From Lysobacterales bacterium CG_4_10_14_3_um_filter_64_11 (GTDB lineage: Bacteria; Pseudomonadota; Gammaproteobacteria; Xanthomonadales; Xanthomonadaceae), in the NCBI GenBank assembly GCA_002782905.1, contig PFJA01000130.1:1-5488 (forward strand): 5,488 nucleotides of DNA, given 5' to 3'. A model generated the notes under the pieces. The model ran no database searches. It saw only the letters and a program-made list of their open reading frames with translations, and had not been told where the DNA came from. This document shows positions 1 through 5,488 of the stretch, in pieces; the first letter of the stretch is position 1, and each line of letters begins with the position of its first letter. Made by a program: the position numbers and the translations under genes.

Positions 1-5
1 TGGAA

Positions 6-97
6 CAGGTCCGGGCAGGGTGCTGAGAGGGCGGCGGCCCCGCCAGCGTGACTCCGGCGCCCGAATCAGTCGATACCGTTGCTTCCTTCCGGACCTG
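6..97 (-). repeat. 9-bp inverted repeat between SRP RNA apex and its 3' trailer
   Basis: The bases at 89-97, encoding the tetraloop-proximal strand CAGGTCCGG of the SRP RNA, are exactly complementary to 6-14, which lies about 20-27 nt beyond the predicted 3' end of the RNA. The arms match perfectly for nine bases and stop matching on both sides. In an unprocessed transcript the trailer could pair with the Ffh-binding hairpin. This may be chance; no function is claimed. Confidence 0.4.
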
Positions 98-142
98 GCG
101 GAGTTTTCGACCTATCGTCGCGGAGGCGCCAACGGGGCCACC
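33..142 (-). ncRNA. ffs: 4.5S (bacterial small-type) signal recognition particle RNA
   Basis: This is the RNA core of the signal recognition particle, which binds Ffh and targets nascent inner-membrane and exported proteins to FtsY and the translocon. Read on the minus strand, the apical part contains the hallmark CAGGTCCGGAAGGAAGCA, with the GGAA tetraloop at 87-90 closed by CC/GG. The terminal helix is visible: GGTGGCCCCG (133-142) pairs with CGGGGCCGCC (33-42), with one G-U pair. The resulting length of about 110 nt matches the 114-nt E. coli RNA, and the 5' arm follows the E. coli order closely. The 3' end is uncertain by a few bases because a short unpaired tail is usual. It lies 23 nt downstream of a tRNA-Ser with no terminator between them, so it is probably processed from a shared precursor. 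Identity is very secure; the exact ends are inferred. Confidence 0.95.
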
Positions 143-165
143 ATAAACGCAAACGCTTGCTGAAG

Positions 166-258
166 TGGCGGAGAGGGAGGGATTCGAACCCTCGATACGG
201 GGTTAAGCCGTATACACACTTTCCAGGCGTGCTCCTTAAACCACTCGGACACCTCTCC
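166..258 (-). tRNA. tRNA-Ser, anticodon GGA
   Basis: The minus strand gives a complete class II tRNA of 93 nt including an encoded CCA (166-168). The acceptor stem GGAGAGG (252-258) pairs with CCTCTCC (170-176), and the discriminator base is G (169), as expected for serine. The T arm is GAGGG-TTCGAAT-CCCTC (177-193). The anticodon loop CTGGAAA (220-226) puts anticodon GGA at 222-224, reading UCC and UCU. A long variable arm with ATACGG/CCGTAT pairing is present, a serine, leucine and tyrosine tRNA trait. It is followed 23 nt later by the SRP RNA, so RNase P cleavage at both 5' ends of one precursor is likely. Confidence 0.97.
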
Positions 259-353
259 GCAAAAAACCAGTCCGATTTTGCACACTGCGGCGATCGGGCG
301 GTGCGAACCGGGGTTCGCTACGGCGAGCGTGCAAGCAGCAAAACCAGCCGCGC

Positions 354-382
354 AGTCTAACGCCGGCACGTGCGCACGGCAA
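354..382 (-). promoter_or_regulatory. Predicted sigma70 promoter of the tRNA-Ser/SRP RNA unit
   Basis: On the minus strand TTGCCG (377-382) resembles the -35 box at four of six positions. TAGACT (354-359) resembles the -10 box at four of six, and the spacer is exactly 17 bp. The bases just after the -10 are GCGCGGC, a GC-rich discriminator typical of stringently controlled stable-RNA promoters. Transcription would start near 347, leaving a leader of about 90 nt before the tRNA. No better match was seen between 259 and 447. This is inferred from sequence only. Confidence 0.5.
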
Positions 383-407
383 GTTGTGGTTGACAGTTGT
401 GGTTGAC
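382..407 (-). repeat. Perfect 13-bp tandem repeat upstream of the stable-RNA promoter
   Basis: Two identical 13-bp units (plus strand AGTTGTGGTTGAC) lie head to tail at 382-394 and 395-407. A degenerate third unit follows at 408-420, matching about eight of 13 positions. The first unit overlaps the first base of the predicted -35 box, so the array occupies roughly -36 to -75 of the tRNA/SRP promoter, where UP elements or Fis-type activators act in stable-RNA operons. The repeat is not AT-rich, so a classical UP element is unlikely. It could be a protein-binding array or simply a local slippage duplication. Confidence 0.6.
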
Positions 408-447
408 CGTTGCGGTGCCAACAAAAGTGCGGTTGCCGCGCGAGGCG

Positions 448-1602
448 TTACCTCAAGGCGTCGTTGGCCAACGCAGTGCGGCCGCGGCCAGCGGCCTTTG
501 CTTGATACAGCGCCTTGTCGGCACGCGCCATGGTGGATCGCAAGTCGCTGTCCACATGGCTGATGACGGCCAGGCCGATCGACACCGACAGCTGTGGCGT
601 TTGCCCATCGGTGGACAAAGTCTGGCATTCGCGGATGATGCGGTTGGCCACGTCGCGGGCGACGCTGGCACTGGCATCGGGCAGAAACAATGCAAACTCC
701 TCGCCGCCGACGCGGCCAAACACATCGCCCGGGCGTTTACTCGATTGCACCAGATTGGCGAAGGCAACCAATGCGCTATCGCCCGCTTCGTGGCCGAGGC
801 TGTCGTTGATCTGCTTGAAATGATCCAGATCCAGCATCAACAGGCAGGCCGGTTGCCGGGTGCGCGCAGCCATGCGCCACAGCGCCTGCGCTTCGAGCAG
901 AAAGCTGCGCCGGTTGAGCACTCCGGTCAGTTCGTCGCGGTAGGCCAATTCCTGCAAGCGGGCACGCAACCGGTGCTCATTGCTTTGCGTAGCGAAATAG
1001 CGCAGCCGTGCGCTGTGCAGCTGCCAGGAAACGATGGCGCCGATGATGATCGCCAGCGCATAAGTTGCCATTGTCTGGATCAGGGTCTGGCTGGGCAACG
1101 GGGTGCGCAGCGCCAGCATGGTGAAGAAGTCGCTGCCGATGAGCAGGGCGGCGGACAGCAGTTGCAGGTTGAAACGGTTCTTGAAAAACACGAACAGCAA
1201 CAGGATCAGCATCGGCGAGGTGCTGAGGAAGCCGAAATGCTCGCTGGGGCGATGGGCGATGGTGAAGAAATTGCTGAGTACCGCCAACAGCACCCAGCCC
1301 AGCATCAGTGCGTCGTACTGCTGGGCGCTGCGTACTCGTGTAAACAGCACCATCACGATGATCGATGCCGCCGCAAAACCGAAGCGCGCTTCGAGCAGCG
1401 TATCCACCTGATCGGGCGTCTGAAACATCAAATCGAAGACGCTGAACGCGGCCTTGAAAAACACGAATACCGCGATGGCGACGATTGCATCGCGGCGATC
1501 CTGGCTCAGGAAGCAGGCGCGGTAATCCGCCTGCATGGCGGGGTCGGCAAACGACAGGCCAGTGACGGTCAGATCCGGCTCGCTGTTGTGCGATTCTTGC
1601 AT
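448..1602 (-). CDS. Membrane-bound diguanylate cyclase (six-pass sensor region plus GGDEF domain)
   Basis: A 384-residue protein predicted to make cyclic di-GMP from two GTP at the inner membrane. About six hydrophobic segments (near residues 38-60, 73-88, 97-115, 129-141, 146-165 and 174-194) form an unassigned sensory region. A short charged helix leads into the GGDEF domain (about 215-378). That domain has DELTGVLNRR (223-232), a DLDHFKQIND motif (258-267) with metal-binding Asp258, and the active-site loop GGEEF (299-303). An intact RxxD product-inhibition site (Arg290, Asp293) lies five residues before the loop, so the enzyme should be active and feedback-inhibited. There is no EAL, PAS or receiver domain. 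The ATG at 1602 was chosen because the longer open frame, up to 2202, runs antisense through the neighbouring exported-protein gene and encodes Arg/Pro-rich sequence without domain character. The ribosome-binding site is weak (GGAT, six bases upstream). The gene is divergent from its neighbour; the input signal is unknown. Confidence 0.93.
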   Translation of the reverse strand: MQESHNSEPDLTVTGLSFADPAMQADYRACFLSQDRRDAIVAIAVFVFFKAAFSVFDLMFQTPDQVDTLLEARFGFAAASIIVMVLFTRVRSAQQYDALMLGWVLLAVLSNFFTIAHRPSEHFGFLSTSPMLILLLFVFFKNRFNLQLLSAALLIGSDFFTMLALRTPLPSQTLIQTMATYALAIIIGAIVSWQLHSARLRYFATQSNEHRLRARLQELAYRDELTGVLNRRSFLLEAQALWRMAARTRQPACLLMLDLDHFKQINDSLGHEAGDSALVAFANLVQSSKRPGDVFGRVGGEEFALFLPDASASVARDVANRIIRECQTLSTDGQTPQLSVSIGLAVISHVDSDLRSTMARADKALYQAKAAGRGRTALANDALR

Positions 1603-1666
1603 CGGCGCATCCAATCCCGCATTGCCGTGGCAACTCCGGCTACTGTGGCATGGTAGTGCATGTCTG

Positions 1667-1677
1667 CCCGCTGCGGG
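1667..1677. promoter_or_regulatory. Short palindrome in the divergent intergenic region
   Basis: CCCGC and GCGGG flank a single T in the 140-bp gap between the diguanylate cyclase and the exported-protein gene. It lies 11 bp from the edge of the predicted -35 box of the latter on its upstream side minus the box itself, i.e. directly adjacent to it. It could be an operator serving one or both genes, but five-base arms in GC-rich DNA arise easily by chance. Confidence 0.2.
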
Positions 1678-1707
1678 TTCCCATGCTGGTATCGCGCGCC
1701 GTATGCT
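1678..1707 (+). promoter_or_regulatory. Possible sigma70 promoter of the exported-protein gene
   Basis: TTCCCA (1678-1683) and TATGCT (1702-1707) each match four of six consensus positions and are separated by 18 bp. Transcription would begin near 1714, giving a leader of about 29 nt that contains the ribosome-binding site. This is the best candidate seen in 1603-1742. No convincing promoter for the divergent diguanylate cyclase was found; a TACCAT at 1650-1655 on the minus strand lacks a partner -35 box. Confidence 0.3.
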
Positions 1708-1729
1708 GATGCGGCGCAAGCGCAGAACC

Positions 1730-1734
1730 AAGGA
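1730..1734 (+). promoter_or_regulatory. Ribosome-binding site that decides the start at 1743
   Basis: AAGGA lies eight bases before the ATG at 1743 and five before the overlapping GTG at 1740. The spacing and codon strength both favour the ATG as start. A further ATG at 1752 would be too distant. Confidence 0.7.
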
Positions 1735-1742
1735 AAACAGTG

Positions 1743-2495
1743 ATGAATACGATGCGACGGATACTGTTGGCAGCGCTGCTTGGCCTGTGTGCGGTGGGCG
1801 GCGCACGGGCGCAGGAGCCTGGCGACGCAACAACGGAACTGTATCGGGTGAGTACCCTGCGCGCGGCGCCGGGTGCATTGCTCGATGTGCTGGCGTTGTA
1901 TACGGACGCGGCGGCGGCAGGACACTGGCAAGGGCTGGGCGAGGCCGAGCCGATGTTGATGCGGCATTCGCAGGGCGATCATTGGGATCTGTTGGTGCTG
2001 CAACCGATCGGCAGTTATTCCGGCTACTACGCGCACAAGCGGGTTGCGCAACGGGCGGTCGCCGGTGAGGCGGCGTTCGCGCAGGCGCTGCGCAAGCTGG
2101 TGGTGTTTCGTGAAGATTTGTTTGCCTATGGCCCGCCGGCGGCGCAGGTGCAGGCGGCCTACGCCGACAATGGTTTTTTTCATATTGAAATGTTCGCGGC
2201 ACTGGCCGCTCAGCACGATGCGCTGTTGCAGCAGCGGCAGATGGAAAACGCCTATTTGCGCGCCATCAACAGCCGGCCGAACCTGATCTGGGTCGGCGAC
2301 CAGGGTTCGGATGTCGATGTTTTCACAATCGGTTTTTATCCGTCGATGGTGGCGTTTGCAGCGCCAGCGCCGGTAACCGATGGGCAGGCCGAGGCGGCAG
2401 CCAAGGCCAGCGGCTTCAAGGGCCGGGCGTTCATCGGCACCTACCTGCGCGAATTGCTGCACAGCCATCACGACACGTTGGCGGTGAAGCCGTGA
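1743..2495 (+). CDS. Exported protein of unknown function, probable duplicated ferredoxin-like (NIPSNAP/EthD-type) fold
   Basis: A 250-residue protein I do not recognise by name. It begins with a clear Sec signal peptide: basic MNTMRR, a hydrophobic Leu/Ala stretch, then ARA before Gln24, the probable signal peptidase I site. No lipobox cysteine follows, so a soluble periplasmic or secreted protein is expected. The mature part looks like two related halves. Residues 32-96 start with LYRVSTLRAAPG and end with WDLLVLQPIGSYSGYY. Residues 145-205 start with FFHIEMFAAL and end with DVFTIGFYPSMVAFA. Both show strand, long helix, strand, then strand ending in an aromatic/Ser motif, the pattern of dimeric alpha-beta barrel proteins such as NIPSNAP and EthD. 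This fold call is by eye. No catalytic residues can be assigned; the His-rich C-terminus (LLHSHHD, 238-244) is noted only. It is divergent from the diguanylate cyclase and convergent with the pullulanase gene, so probably monocistronic. Confidence 0.85.
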   Translation: MNTMRRILLAALLGLCAVGGARAQEPGDATTELYRVSTLRAAPGALLDVLALYTDAAAAGHWQGLGEAEPMLMRHSQGDHWDLLVLQPIGSYSGYYAHKRVAQRAVAGEAAFAQALRKLVVFREDLFAYGPPAAQVQAAYADNGFFHIEMFAALAAQHDALLQQRQMENAYLRAINSRPNLIWVGDQGSDVDVFTIGFYPSMVAFAAPAPVTDGQAEAAAKASGFKGRAFIGTYLRELLHSHHDTLAVKP

Positions 2496-2543
2496 GGCCT
2501 TGCGGCGCCGCATGCGAGGCGTGCAAGCTCCCGTCGCGGGCAG

Positions 2544-2801
2544 TTACGGCCGCGTCAGCACCTGCAAGGTCTCGTAGAGATCCGCCGCTTCGGTGCGGAT
2601 GGCGCGCGTTGCCGCAAGCGTGCCGGCCTGGATGATGAATGTGCGCAGGCCGTTGGCTGCCGGGTGATCCTGCCCCGCAGCGATCTGCGCATCGACACGA
2701 CGCAACACCGCGCCAAGGCGCTGGTGCAGGACAACGCCAATGGCACCGGATGCGTGCAAGGCATCGATGTCGTCGTGCAACAAGGCGATGCGCTCACGCG
2801 C
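2544..2801 (-). other. FIMAH-like helical C-terminal module of the pullulanase
   Basis: Residues 895-979 of the visible pullulanase fragment are predicted all-helical and lie beyond the usual GH13 C-terminal beta-domain. The pattern is an initial helix (RERIALLHDDIDALHASGAI), a helix holding LxxRLGAVLRRVDAQIAAGQ, a helix with AANGLRTFIIQAGTL, and a final helix with EAADLYETLQVL. This spacing of Leu, Ala and Gly positions resembles FIMAH domains, found at the C-termini of many secreted enzymes. The assignment is by eye from pattern; function is unknown, with substrate or surface association as a guess. Confidence 0.5.
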
Positions 2802-5488
2802 CGGTCGGCTCTCGACGAACACGGCGGTGGTCAGTGCCGGCACTGCAAAGCTGCCGCGCTCGCGTGTGAAATGTGCCTGCGCGAGCGCAGGATCGTCGCT
2901 GGCCATTTGCAGCGGGTGCAGGGTGAAGTTGGCGTTGCCGGCGTCGGCGAATGGGAACTCCACGCCATCGAGCCCGCCGTTGAACGCGGTGACGATACGG
3001 CGATGACGGCGGTCGATGGCGCCCTGGGCGTCGTCGAGCGACATCACGATCAGGCCGGGCACCTGCGCCGAGCCGGTGTTGTGAAAATGCAGATGCCGGC
3101 GGACCGCTTCGCCATCGCGCAGACGGAACAGCGGCGAGCTGTTGCGGATGCGCAGGAAGGTTGCGAATGCCGACCGGCTGCGCTCGCGCTCGGCCTTGCC
3201 CGGTGCCAGCGACGGGTCGGCCAGCAGCGGCCGCAGCAGCGGCCATGCGTCCTTGTTTTTTTCCTCGCTGGGCAGGCCGCGGCCCCAACCGCTGCTGGCC
3301 AGGCTCCAGTCGAGCGCGTTGAACCAGTCGCCAGCGTTGAAGCTGTCGCGATCCATGCCTTTGGAGCGCAAGATGTCCTGGCCGGCGTGGAAGAACGGAA
3401 TGCCTTGCCCGAGTGCGATCAGGCTGCTGGCGACTGCCTGCATGCGTACACGCTCGGCCAGGGTGGCGCTGCGCGCGGCCTTGAGCTGGATCACGTCGAA
3501 CAGGGTTTCGTTGTCGTGCGCGGCGGCGTAGCTGATGTCTTCCTGCGGGTCGGCCGTGTAGCCGGCGCGCTGGCCAAAATAATCGACTTGATCGGCGCGC
3601 ACGCGGGCGCCGCTGGCATCGGTGAACTCAAAGTCGGCCAGGGTGCCGGCGAGGCCGATGCGCACCCAGTCGGACACCCGCAACAGGGTGGCTTTGGCGT
3701 CGCCCTGATCGCTATCGTTGGGGAACGTGTACAGGCCGGTGGCAAAGCCCTGCTCGCGCAGATCGCCGAACGGATTGCCGCCGCGCAGGCCATCGCGCAG
3801 GCGGTCGTTGAAGGTGCCGATGCCGGTGCCGGCCATGTTGCGTTGCACGGCGTTGATGCCACGCGCGTTGTCGGCCACTTCGCCGAAGTTCCAGCCTTCG
3901 CCGTAGAGATAGATCGACGACCCATCGACACCGTCGCGGCGTCGGGTCAGCGCGTCGAGCGCGTGGCGCAGCTTCAGCATATTGGCCTTCATGTGATGGC
4001 CCATCAGATCGAAGCGGAAACCATCGACCCGGTACTGCGTCGCCCAGGTCAGCACCGAGTCGATCAGCAGCTTTTCCATCATCCGGTGCTCGGATGCGGT
4101 ATTCGGGCAGCACGAACTCATCTCGATCGCGCCATCGAGATTGAGCCGGTGGTAATAGCCGGGCACCACCTTGTCGAGCACCGAGCGCTCGTTCTGGCCG
4201 GCCGCTGTGGTGTGGTTGTACACCACATCCATCACTACGCGCAGACCGGCGCGATTGAGGCCCTGCACCATGGCGCGGAACTCGCGGATGCGCGCGCTGC
4301 CGTCCGGGTCGGTGGCGTAGCTGCCTTCCGGCACGCTGTAGTGGAACGGGTCGTAACCCCAGTTGAAGCCGTCGGAATCCTTCACCGCGGCAATCGCTGC
4401 CTGCTGCTGCTCGCCATCCGGCGCGTAGCTGGCGAGGTCGCCGGCCGGCTGCGCCTGCTCGGCGCGCTGCTCCGGCACGGTGGCAAAGTCGAAGCTCGGC
4501 AGCAGATGGATATGGCTGATGCCGGCGCGCGCCAGGCGCGCCAGATGGCGCATGCCGTCGCTGTTGCGATGGGTGAACGCGCGGAAGGTGCCGCGCTCGG
4601 CAGCCGGCACGCTGCCATCGCTGATCGAAAAGTCGCGCACATGCAACTCATACAGCGCCATGTCCTCGGGCGCGGTGAACGCCGGCTTGTGCAGGTGGTC
4701 CCATCCGCGCGGCTTGAGATCGTCGGCATCCAGATCGACGAACTGGCTGCGCACGCTGTTGGCGGCCAGGCTCAGCGAATACGGATCGCTGACGCGATTG
4801 ACCTCGATCTTGCCGGTCGATGGCGCGAACACGGTGACTTCAAACAGGTAATAGCGCCGATCCCAGGCGCGTGGGCCGCTGATCTGCCAGACGCCGCTGG
4901 CGATGTCTTCCTGCAGGTCGCGGGTTTCCACCGGCGTGCTGGCCGGGTCGCTGTCGTCGAACAGCAGCAGCCGCACCGACTGCGCGCTCGGTGCCCACAG
5001 CCGCAGACTGATCGCATCGTCGCTGTAGAGCGCGCCGAGCGTGCCGTCGAAGGTAAAACGATCATCGAGTACGCCGGGAATCTGCACACCGGTGGCATCG
5101 AGCAGGTTGCCGTCGGCATCGAGTACCGATACCGCGAGCTGTGTTTTCAGCAAGGCGCTCAGCGTCGCTTGATCCAGTGCCGGCAGACGGAAGGCGGACA
5201 CGCCTTGCAGGTGCGGATAGGCTGCGCGCAGTGCGGCCGGAAGGCCGGCATCGTCAGCCAGCAGCTCGATGGCTTCACCGCCTTCCACGCCATTGGCCAT
5301 CAGGCGCAGGCCGGCATCGGCATCGGCATGCAGAAACACGCGCGCGCCAGCCGGCACGGCGGCCGGACTCCACGCCAGCACCTCGCCGCTCAACCAATGC
5401 GCCTGCGCCTTGCGCAAGTCGCCGGGCACATCGAACAGGCTCACCTGCAAGGCATGGCTTTGTCCGTCCCAGAAAAAGAACACCTCGG
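2544..5488 (-). CDS. pulA: Pullulanase-type alpha-1,6-glucosidase (GH13), 5' end outside window
   Basis: A debranching enzyme that hydrolyses alpha-1,6 bonds in pullulan, amylopectin or glycogen-derived dextrins. The visible part is 979 codons counted from GTG 5483, but the frame stays open to the window edge (Glu precedes it). The sequence also begins inside the N-terminal beta-domain typical of the family (AQAHWLSGEVLAW, 26-38). The true start and any signal peptide therefore lie beyond 5488. A carbohydrate-binding-like domain (about 155-250) precedes the barrel. Pullulanase signature FNWGYDP is at 373-379. GH13 region I is DVVYNHT (419-425), region II GFRFDLMGH with nucleophile Asp492 (4008-4010), region III YGEGW with acid/base Glu529 (3897-3899), and region IV AAHDNE with Asp657 (3513-3515). 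All are intact. SSCCPNTASEH (456-466) is also family-typical. After the all-beta C-domain (about 780-893) comes an extra helical tail, 895-979. The frame ends in TAA. The long N-terminal domains favour an exported enzyme. The gene symbol is by family, not by proven orthology. Confidence 0.93.
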   Translation of the reverse strand, partial: EVFFFWDGQSHALQVSLFDVPGDLRKAQAHWLSGEVLAWSPAAVPAGARVFLHADADAGLRLMANGVEGGEAIELLADDAGLPAALRAAYPHLQGVSAFRLPALDQATLSALLKTQLAVSVLDADGNLLDATGVQIPGVLDDRFTFDGTLGALYSDDAISLRLWAPSAQSVRLLLFDDSDPASTPVETRDLQEDIASGVWQISGPRAWDRRYYLFEVTVFAPSTGKIEVNRVSDPYSLSLAANSVRSQFVDLDADDLKPRGWDHLHKPAFTAPEDMALYELHVRDFSISDGSVPAAERGTFRAFTHRNSDGMRHLARLARAGISHIHLLPSFDFATVPEQRAEQAQPAGDLASYAPDGEQQQAAIAAVKDSDGFNWGYDPFHYSVPEGSYATDPDGSARIREFRAMVQGLNRAGLRVVMDVVYNHTTAAGQNERSVLDKVVPGYYHRLNLDGAIEMSSCCPNTASEHRMMEKLLIDSVLTWATQYRVDGFRFDLMGHHMKANMLKLRHALDALTRRRDGVDGSSIYLYGEGWNFGEVADNARGINAVQRNMAGTGIGTFNDRLRDGLRGGNPFGDLREQGFATGLYTFPNDSDQGDAKATLLRVSDWVRIGLAGTLADFEFTDASGARVRADQVDYFGQRAGYTADPQEDISYAAAHDNETLFDVIQLKAARSATLAERVRMQAVASSLIALGQGIPFFHAGQDILRSKGMDRDSFNAGDWFNALDWSLASSGWGRGLPSEEKNKDAWPLLRPLLADPSLAPGKAERERSRSAFATFLRIRNSSPLFRLRDGEAVRRHLHFHNTGSAQVPGLIVMSLDDAQGAIDRRHRRIVTAFNGGLDGVEFPFADAGNANFTLHPLQMASDDPALAQAHFTRERGSFAVPALTTAVFVESRPARERIALLHDDIDALHASGAIGVVLHQRLGAVLRRVDAQIAAGQDHPAANGLRTFIIQAGTLAATRAIRTEAADLYETLQVLTRP

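Noticed and set aside
79..369. Short frames on both strands over the stable-RNA block
   Set aside because: They overlap the SRP RNA and tRNA-Ser and are by-products of structured RNA sequence.
390..395. Perfect TTGACA as a plus-strand -35 box
   Set aside because: No -10-like hexamer lies 16-18 bp downstream (412-418 is GC-rich). The match is part of the tandem repeat.
397..1656. Open frame of 419 codons on the plus strand opposite the diguanylate cyclase
   Set aside because: It is antisense to a clearly conserved GGDEF gene, Gln/His/Ala-rich, with no recognisable domain. Such shadow frames are common in GC-rich coding DNA.
2174..2180. Run of seven T in the exported-protein gene as a phase-variation tract
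   Set aside because: It encodes ordinary Phe-Phe codons, is short for slippage control, and the frame is intact.
1603..2202. N-terminal extension of the diguanylate cyclase frame to an upstream start at 2202
   Set aside because: It would run antisense through most of the exported-protein gene and encodes Arg/Pro/Ala-rich sequence. The ATG at 1602 directly precedes the sensible protein.
1569..2513. 314-codon minus-strand frame opposite the exported protein
   Set aside because: The plus-strand frame has a ribosome-binding site, a signal peptide and plausible secondary structure; this one has none of these and is Arg/Gln/His-rich.
2499..2540. Hairpins as a bidirectional terminator between the convergent genes
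   Set aside because: Stems are short or mismatched, and there is no run of T on either strand after them.
5313..5329. GGCATC tandem motif in the pullulanase gene
   Set aside because: It encodes a simple Asp-Ala repeat in a loop and is fewer than three full copies.

Overview
The window is GC-rich DNA from a gammaproteobacterium. I infer the family Xanthomonadaceae, probably Xanthomonas or a close relative. This rests on base composition, gene content (a six-pass GGDEF protein beside a secreted-type pullulanase) and a 4.5S-type SRP RNA with the enteric/pseudomonad architecture. No sequence search was possible, so the genus is an inference.

Positions 1-420 hold a stable-RNA block on the minus strand. 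A promoter at about 354-382 has a 17-bp spacer and a GC-rich discriminator. It reads into tRNA-Ser(GGA) at 166-258 and then, after only 23 nt, into the 4.5S SRP RNA (ffs) at about 33-142. A perfect 13-bp tandem repeat (382-407) with a decayed third unit sits directly upstream of the -35 element. The stretch 259-353 is the untranslated leader between this promoter and the tRNA, and I see no gene in it.

Positions 448-1602 (minus) encode a 384-residue inner-membrane diguanylate cyclase: six predicted membrane segments, then a GGDEF domain with an intact active site and an intact RxxD inhibitory site. Divergent from it, across a 140-bp intergenic region, 1743-2495 (plus) encodes a 250-residue exported protein of unknown function. 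It appears to be two copies of a ferredoxin-like (NIPSNAP/EthD-type) half.

Positions 2544-5488 (minus) are the 3' part of a large pullulanase-type GH13 enzyme. Its 5' end, with any signal peptide, lies beyond the right edge. All catalytic residues are present, and it carries an extra C-terminal helical module resembling FIMAH domains. It converges on the exported-protein gene with a 48-bp gap and no convincing terminator.

The genes do not form one pathway. The window is ordinary chromosomal backbone: a stable-RNA unit, a c-di-GMP signalling gene, an exported orphan and an alpha-glucan debranching enzyme. I found no mobile element, CRISPR array or defence system, and nothing I would call a new biological system. 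The points most worth a second look are the pullulanase tail, the duplicated exported protein and the layout of the stable-RNA promoter.
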